10,338 nucleotides of DNA from Nitrospirota bacterium (GTDB lineage Bacteria > Nitrospirota > Thermodesulfovibrionia > Thermodesulfovibrionales > JdFR-85). Position numbers and translations under genes: made by a program. The stretch's first letter is position 1. The number at the start of each line of letters is the position of its first letter. The notes under the pieces were generated by a model. That model was not told where the DNA came from. It worked only from the letters and a program-made list of their open reading frames with translations, and made no database searches. Location: NCBI GenBank assembly GCA_003232715.1, contig QIJG01000308.1, positions 1 through 10,338 of the forward strand, in the 5' to 3' direction. Below are positions 7,440 to 10,338 of this stretch, one piece after another.

Positions 7440-7914
7440 AAAAAAGAGGGATATTGAAAAGAAAGACCTCAGTCTTATAGATGCTGAATTTGTAAATGTT
7501 GTACAGAGCACCGTCAGGTCTATAGAGGGCGGACATGTGGAGTTGCAGCAGGTTGGAGCCCTCAGCATTGATGGTGAAAGGGTTGAGGTAACACAGGGAG
7601 CGGCCTGTCTTATCAAGGGTGGAGATGTAAGGGTTAACCAGAGTATAAGTATTATCACTTCCGGCAGCAACACCTCCGTGGAATCATCATTTGCACCACT
7701 GATCGTATCGAGGAGAGATGCCGACATAAAACAGAGCGCCTCCTGTGTCATTGCAGCCCGGGATATCAAGGCAGAAAACACAAAGAGTATTTTCCTGATC
7801 GCAGGCAATGTTGAGGGCAATGTACAGACTGTTTTTGACTGGAAGTCAACCCTGTCGCTTGGTGCTGTTATAGGTGGACTAATCGGATTTCTGTCACTCC
7901 TGAAGAAGAGATAA
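7432..7914 (+). CDS. Uncharacterised tail-anchored protein with 15-residue repeats, probable beta-solenoid
   Basis: I do not recognise an assigned function. The 160-residue protein has a charged N-terminus (residues 1-12), a repetitive body, and a C-terminal membrane segment about 139-157 (STLSLGAVIGGLIGFLSLL) closed by KKR. There is no signal peptide, so a tail-anchored protein with a cytoplasmic body is the simplest reading. The body repeats every 15 residues: Q25, Q40, Q55 and Q70 each start a unit, then one 16-residue unit from S85, then Q101 and N116. Units look like Q-small-x-x-x-x-I-x-x-G-x-V-x-V-x, alternating hydrophobic and polar. Such spacing with a stacked Gln is what a beta-solenoid (beta-helix) would give, in the style of bactofilins though with a shorter repeat. 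The ATG overlaps the valS stop (ATGGGTGA), with AGGGGGA 6 to 7 bases upstream, so translation is probably coupled to valS. Confidence 0.85.
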   Translation: MGEKKRDIEKKDLSLIDAEFVNVVQSTVRSIEGGHVELQQVGALSIDGERVEVTQGAACLIKGGDVRVNQSISIITSGSNTSVESSFAPLIVSRRDADIKQSASCVIAARDIKAENTKSIFLIAGNVEGNVQTVFDWKSTLSLGAVIGGLIGFLSLLKKR

Positions 7915-7985
7915 AATTCGCTTTAATAAACCTCCCGGCCTCAGAGACGACAGGGTATTGTTAGAATAAAAGAGGGAAACTATAA

Positions 7986-8831
7986 GTGCGCTATGTATAC
8001 AGTTCGGTCAGGGAGTTTCTCATTCATGCCCTGAATGAGGATTTAGGCCATGGTGACCTTACAACCGAATTTATAATCCCGACCCATCACGTCTCAGAGG
8101 CCGTTATCCTTGCAAAAGAGGACTTTATCCTCTCGGGCCTGCCGTTTGCCGAGGAGGTCTTTAATATAACAGACCCTGCAATACGTTTTAAAGAAACCCT
8201 GTCTGACGGAAACCCGGTAAAAGAAGGAGTGGTCATAGCCTCCCTGAAAGGCCCGACTGCGGGACTGCTGACAGGGGAGAGACTGGCGCTTAATATACTT
8301 CAGAGACTCTCCGGCATTGCCACACTTACAAGCAGGTTTGCAGAACTCATCAATGACACGGGAGCCCGTATTGTGGATACAAGAAAGACAACCCCAAACA
8401 TGAGATACCTTGAAAAATACGCCGTCAGAACAGGAGGTGGACATAACCACCGCTTCGGTCTTTACGACGGAATTCTCATCAAGGATAACCATATAATGGC
8501 AGCCGGCGGGATAAAAAATGCGGTTAAAAGTGTCGGGAAAAAGGCCCATCACCTGATGAAGATTGAGGTTGAGGTAAAAGACATTGAAGAATTGACGGAG
8601 GCACTGCATACAGGGGCGGATATCATCATGCTCGATAACATGTCCGTTGAGCTGATGAAAAAGGCTGTAAGAATCGCTCATGAACACAGCCCCTCGCCAC
8701 TCCTTGAGGCATCAGGGGGTGTAAACATTGACAACGTCCGCGAAATAGCCCTTACAGGTGTAGACCTGATCTCTGTCGGAACTCTGACCCATTCTGCCCC
8801 ATCTGTTGATATAAGCATGAAGATAGTTTAG
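7986..8831 (+). CDS. nadC: Nicotinate-nucleotide pyrophosphorylase (quinolinate phosphoribosyltransferase)
   Basis: NadC converts quinolinate and PRPP to nicotinate mononucleotide, CO2 and pyrophosphate in de novo NAD synthesis. The 281 residues match the family length. Visible motifs are EDLGHGDLTT (18-27), ERLALNILQRLSGIAT (98-113), the active-site segment VDTRKTTPNMRYLEKYAVRTGGG (split here as DTRKTTPN at 131-138 and RTGGGHNHR at 148-156), LIKDNHI (164-170), ADIIMLDNM and LEASGGV. All key basic and acidic residues of these motifs are intact. The start is GTG 7986, chosen because AGAGGG (7971-7976) lies 9 bases upstream and the N-terminus then fits the family. It follows the repeat-protein gene after 71 bases without an obvious terminator, so it is probably in the valS unit. 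No nadA, nadB or birA is in the window. Confidence 0.96.
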   Translation: MRYVYSSVREFLIHALNEDLGHGDLTTEFIIPTHHVSEAVILAKEDFILSGLPFAEEVFNITDPAIRFKETLSDGNPVKEGVVIASLKGPTAGLLTGERLALNILQRLSGIATLTSRFAELINDTGARIVDTRKTTPNMRYLEKYAVRTGGGHNHRFGLYDGILIKDNHIMAAGGIKNAVKSVGKKAHHLMKIEVEVKDIEELTEALHTGADIIMLDNMSVELMKKAVRIAHEHSPSPLLEASGGVNIDNVREIALTGVDLISVGTLTHSAPSVDISMKIV

Positions 8832-8913
8832 ACCGGCTCCAGCGATAAAGAACCTCAATGAATGGTTTTAAGTCTGTTCTGCAATATACTGTGGTTGTAC
8901 CAAAACAAACAAA

Positions 8914-8943
8914 TTGACAATGGATCGGAAGAATTGCTATTAT
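8914..8943 (+). promoter_or_regulatory. Candidate sigma70-type promoter for tRNA-Arg
   Basis: TTGACA (8914-8919, exact consensus) and TATTAT (8938-8943, one mismatch) with an 18-base spacer. Transcription would start near 8950, about 85 bases before the tRNA. The rest of the 8832-9035 gap is AT-rich and shows no gene and no clear terminator for nadC. Confidence 0.55.
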
Positions 8944-9035
8944 CAATAACTACATTGAGTTTTTTTGAAAAAGTTTTATATATTTATGTATTTTTGTCCC
9001 CTGTGGCTTCGTGATCTCAAGAAATCAAAAACAAT

Positions 9036-9112
9036 GCGCCCATAGCTCAACTGGATAGAGCGTCGGACTACGAATCCGTAGGTTGGGGGTTCAAATCCTC
9101 CTGGGCGCGCCA
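9036..9112 (+). tRNA. tRNA-Arg, anticodon ACG
   Basis: A complete cloverleaf can be folded by eye. The acceptor arms GCGCCCA and TGGGCGC pair perfectly, with discriminator G and an encoded CCA (9110-9112). The D arm is GCTC/GAGC. The anticodon loop CTACGAA (9068-9074) has anticodon ACG at 9070-9072, reading Arg CGN codons. The T arm is GGGGG-TTCAAAT-CCTCC with one G-T pair. The outermost anticodon-stem pair is T-T (positions 27 and 43), leaving four good pairs. It stands alone, convergent to the following minus-strand gene. Confidence 0.97.
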
Positions 9113-9156
9113 ACTTCTTCCATAATTTCAGGATTTATACTGTCTTTATAAACCGA

Positions 9157-10251
9157 TCAGCGCTCACGTTCACCTGAGATAAACTCTTCAACCATCTTCC
9201 TTGCTGTATTGTCGGAGAACTGCCGGGGGGGGTGTTTCATTGTATAGGCTGAAATTGAAGTAAGAGGCCCGCCTGTCTTTTTCTCTATCGCCATCTTGCA
9301 GCATCTTATTGCATCAATTGCACAACCGGCAGAGTTCGGGGAGTCCTCCACTGACAACCTCAGCTCCAGCTCCATCGGAACATCACCAAACGTCTTCCCT
9401 TCCATCCTGATAAAACAGACCTTGTTATCCTTGAGCCAGGGGATATAATCGGAGGGGCCTATATGGATATTCCCTGGGTCAAGAGGTTCTGAAAGCACTG
9501 ATTGAACAGCCTCTGTTTTTGATACCTTTTTTGACCTGAGCCTGTCACGTGCCAGCATATTGAGGAAATCCGTATTGCCACCTGTATTGAGCTGGTACGT
9601 CCGTTCAAGTCTTACTCCCCTGTCTGAAAAGAGTTTTGTCAGTGTCCTGTGTGTTATTGTAGCGCCGATCTGGGCCTTTATATCATCCCCTACCGCCGGA
9701 ATACCTTTCTGACTGAACCTGTCTGCCCATTTATCGTCAGAGACAATAAAGACAGGCATACAGTTAATAAAAGCTACCCCGGCCTCAAGACAACTCTCAG
9801 CATAATATCTGGCAGCCTCTTCCGACCCCACAGGGAGGTAGTTTAAGGCAATCTCGGCGCCGCTCTCCCTCATCACCTTAACAATATCAGTCTCAGGCGT
9901 ATCTGAAATCAGAAAGGTTTCATCCCCGGAATAATCCTTCATATGCGGGGCAACACCATCAAGCACCCTTCCCATGACTACTGTTACCCCGGTTGCGGGG
10001 ATCTCTTTCTGAAATATGGTGGTACAATTGGGAGGTGCAAAGATTGCCTCGCTTACATCTCTTCCAACCTTTCTCACGTCAATATCAATTGCAGCAACAA
10101 CCTCGATGTCACCGGGATTATAACCACCAATATCCCAGTGCATAAGACCTGAAACATCCTCCACTGCCTTGTTCCTGTAATAGTAAATACCCTGCATCAG
10201 GGAACTGGCACAGTTTCCCACACCAATAATGACAATCTTTATCTTTCTCAT
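9157..10251 (-). CDS. ino1: Inositol-3-phosphate synthase (myo-inositol-1-phosphate synthase)
   Basis: This cytoplasmic NAD-dependent enzyme converts glucose 6-phosphate to 1D-myo-inositol 3-phosphate, the entry to inositol phospholipids and inositol-based solutes. The 364 residues match the short bacterial and archaeal form rather than the roughly 510-residue eukaryotic one. Seen in order: an N-terminal Rossmann dinucleotide motif GVGNCASSLMQG (10-21), AAIDIDVRKVG, LNYLPVGSE, the catalytic-domain block GDDIKAQIGATITHR (188-202), LNTGGNTDF (221-229), DRLRSKKVSKTEAV (236-249) and SVEDSPNSAG (300-309). It appears intact. The start is ATG 10251-10249, with a strong AGGAGGT (10263-10257) five bases upstream. 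It converges on the tRNA-Arg gene with a 44-base gap holding no clear terminator. The neighbouring lipid or phosphatase genes that would show its use lie outside the window. Confidence 0.95.
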   Translation of the reverse strand: MRKIKIVIIGVGNCASSLMQGIYYYRNKAVEDVSGLMHWDIGGYNPGDIEVVAAIDIDVRKVGRDVSEAIFAPPNCTTIFQKEIPATGVTVVMGRVLDGVAPHMKDYSGDETFLISDTPETDIVKVMRESGAEIALNYLPVGSEEAARYYAESCLEAGVAFINCMPVFIVSDDKWADRFSQKGIPAVGDDIKAQIGATITHRTLTKLFSDRGVRLERTYQLNTGGNTDFLNMLARDRLRSKKVSKTEAVQSVLSEPLDPGNIHIGPSDYIPWLKDNKVCFIRMEGKTFGDVPMELELRLSVEDSPNSAGCAIDAIRCCKMAIEKKTGGPLTSISAYTMKHPPRQFSDNTARKMVEEFISGERER

Positions 10252-10338
10252 ACTATACCTCCTGATGAAGCAGTATTGCCGACTTGATCAATTCCTGTAA
10301 CTTCGCACTCTGATACAGAAGGGGGATAAAAATGAAAA
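10252..10338. other. Window edge: either an upstream minus-strand gene end or a divergent plus-strand gene start
   Basis: Two readings are possible. On the minus strand, a frame is open from the edge to TAG 10255-10253 and ends in a plausible helix (YQSAKLQELIKSAILLHQEV), one base before the inositol-phosphate synthase ATG. A second minus frame is also open and overlaps that ATG. On the plus strand, GGGGG (10321-10325) precedes an ATG at 10332-10334 at normal ribosome-binding distance. Too little sequence is present to choose. Confidence 0.3.

Noticed and set aside
7005..7820. Minus-strand open frame of 271 codons opposite the end of valS and the repeat-protein gene
   Set aside because: The plus strand carries the recognisable ValRS tail and the regular 15-residue repeat in frame, so the antisense frame is a by-product of codon use.
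9113..9156. Possible bidirectional terminator between tRNA-Arg and the inositol-phosphate synthase gene
   Set aside because: The AT-rich inverted match around 9131-9154 breaks after two pairs and again in the middle, so no stable stem can be drawn.

Overview
The window looks like a chromosomal housekeeping region of a Gram-negative-type bacterium with moderate GC content. The gene set suggests a Nitrospirota or deltaproteobacterial relative: a receiver-domain regulator with a helical output region next to valS, a stand-alone larB, nadC, and a bacterial inositol-phosphate synthase. That placement is inference from gene content and protein style only. I see no phage, transposase, CRISPR or plasmid genes.

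Layout: mutS (minus, cut by the left edge, frame broken near its start by an exact 28-bp tandem duplication) lies directly downstream of larB (minus). A roughly 180-bp divergent intergenic region with a perfect 9-bp-stem hairpin separates larB from a response-regulator gene (plus). After a 292-bp gap with a near-consensus sigma70-type promoter comes valS (plus), whose frame is broken by an apparent deletion of about 23 bp. The C-terminal valS segment overlaps a small gene for a 15-residue-repeat, tail-anchored, probable beta-solenoid protein. nadC follows on the same strand, then tRNA-Arg(ACG), then a convergent inositol-3-phosphate synthase gene (minus). The last 75 bases hold the edge of another gene on one strand or the other.

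How the genes fit together: valS, the solenoid gene and nadC form a likely transcription unit, although their functions are unrelated in an obvious way (translation, envelope-associated scaffold, NAD synthesis). LarB and NadC both touch nicotinate-nucleotide chemistry: LarB consumes nicotinate adenine dinucleotide, and NadC makes its precursor nicotinate mononucleotide.

The most striking observations are the two frame-breaking rearrangements in conserved genes, mutS and valS. Both are larger than single-base sequencing errors. They are either real lesions (a mutS lesion that could revert by loss of one repeat copy would be a mutator switch) or assembly defects. The sequence alone cannot decide. 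The second strongest is the uncharacterised Gln-ladder repeat protein.
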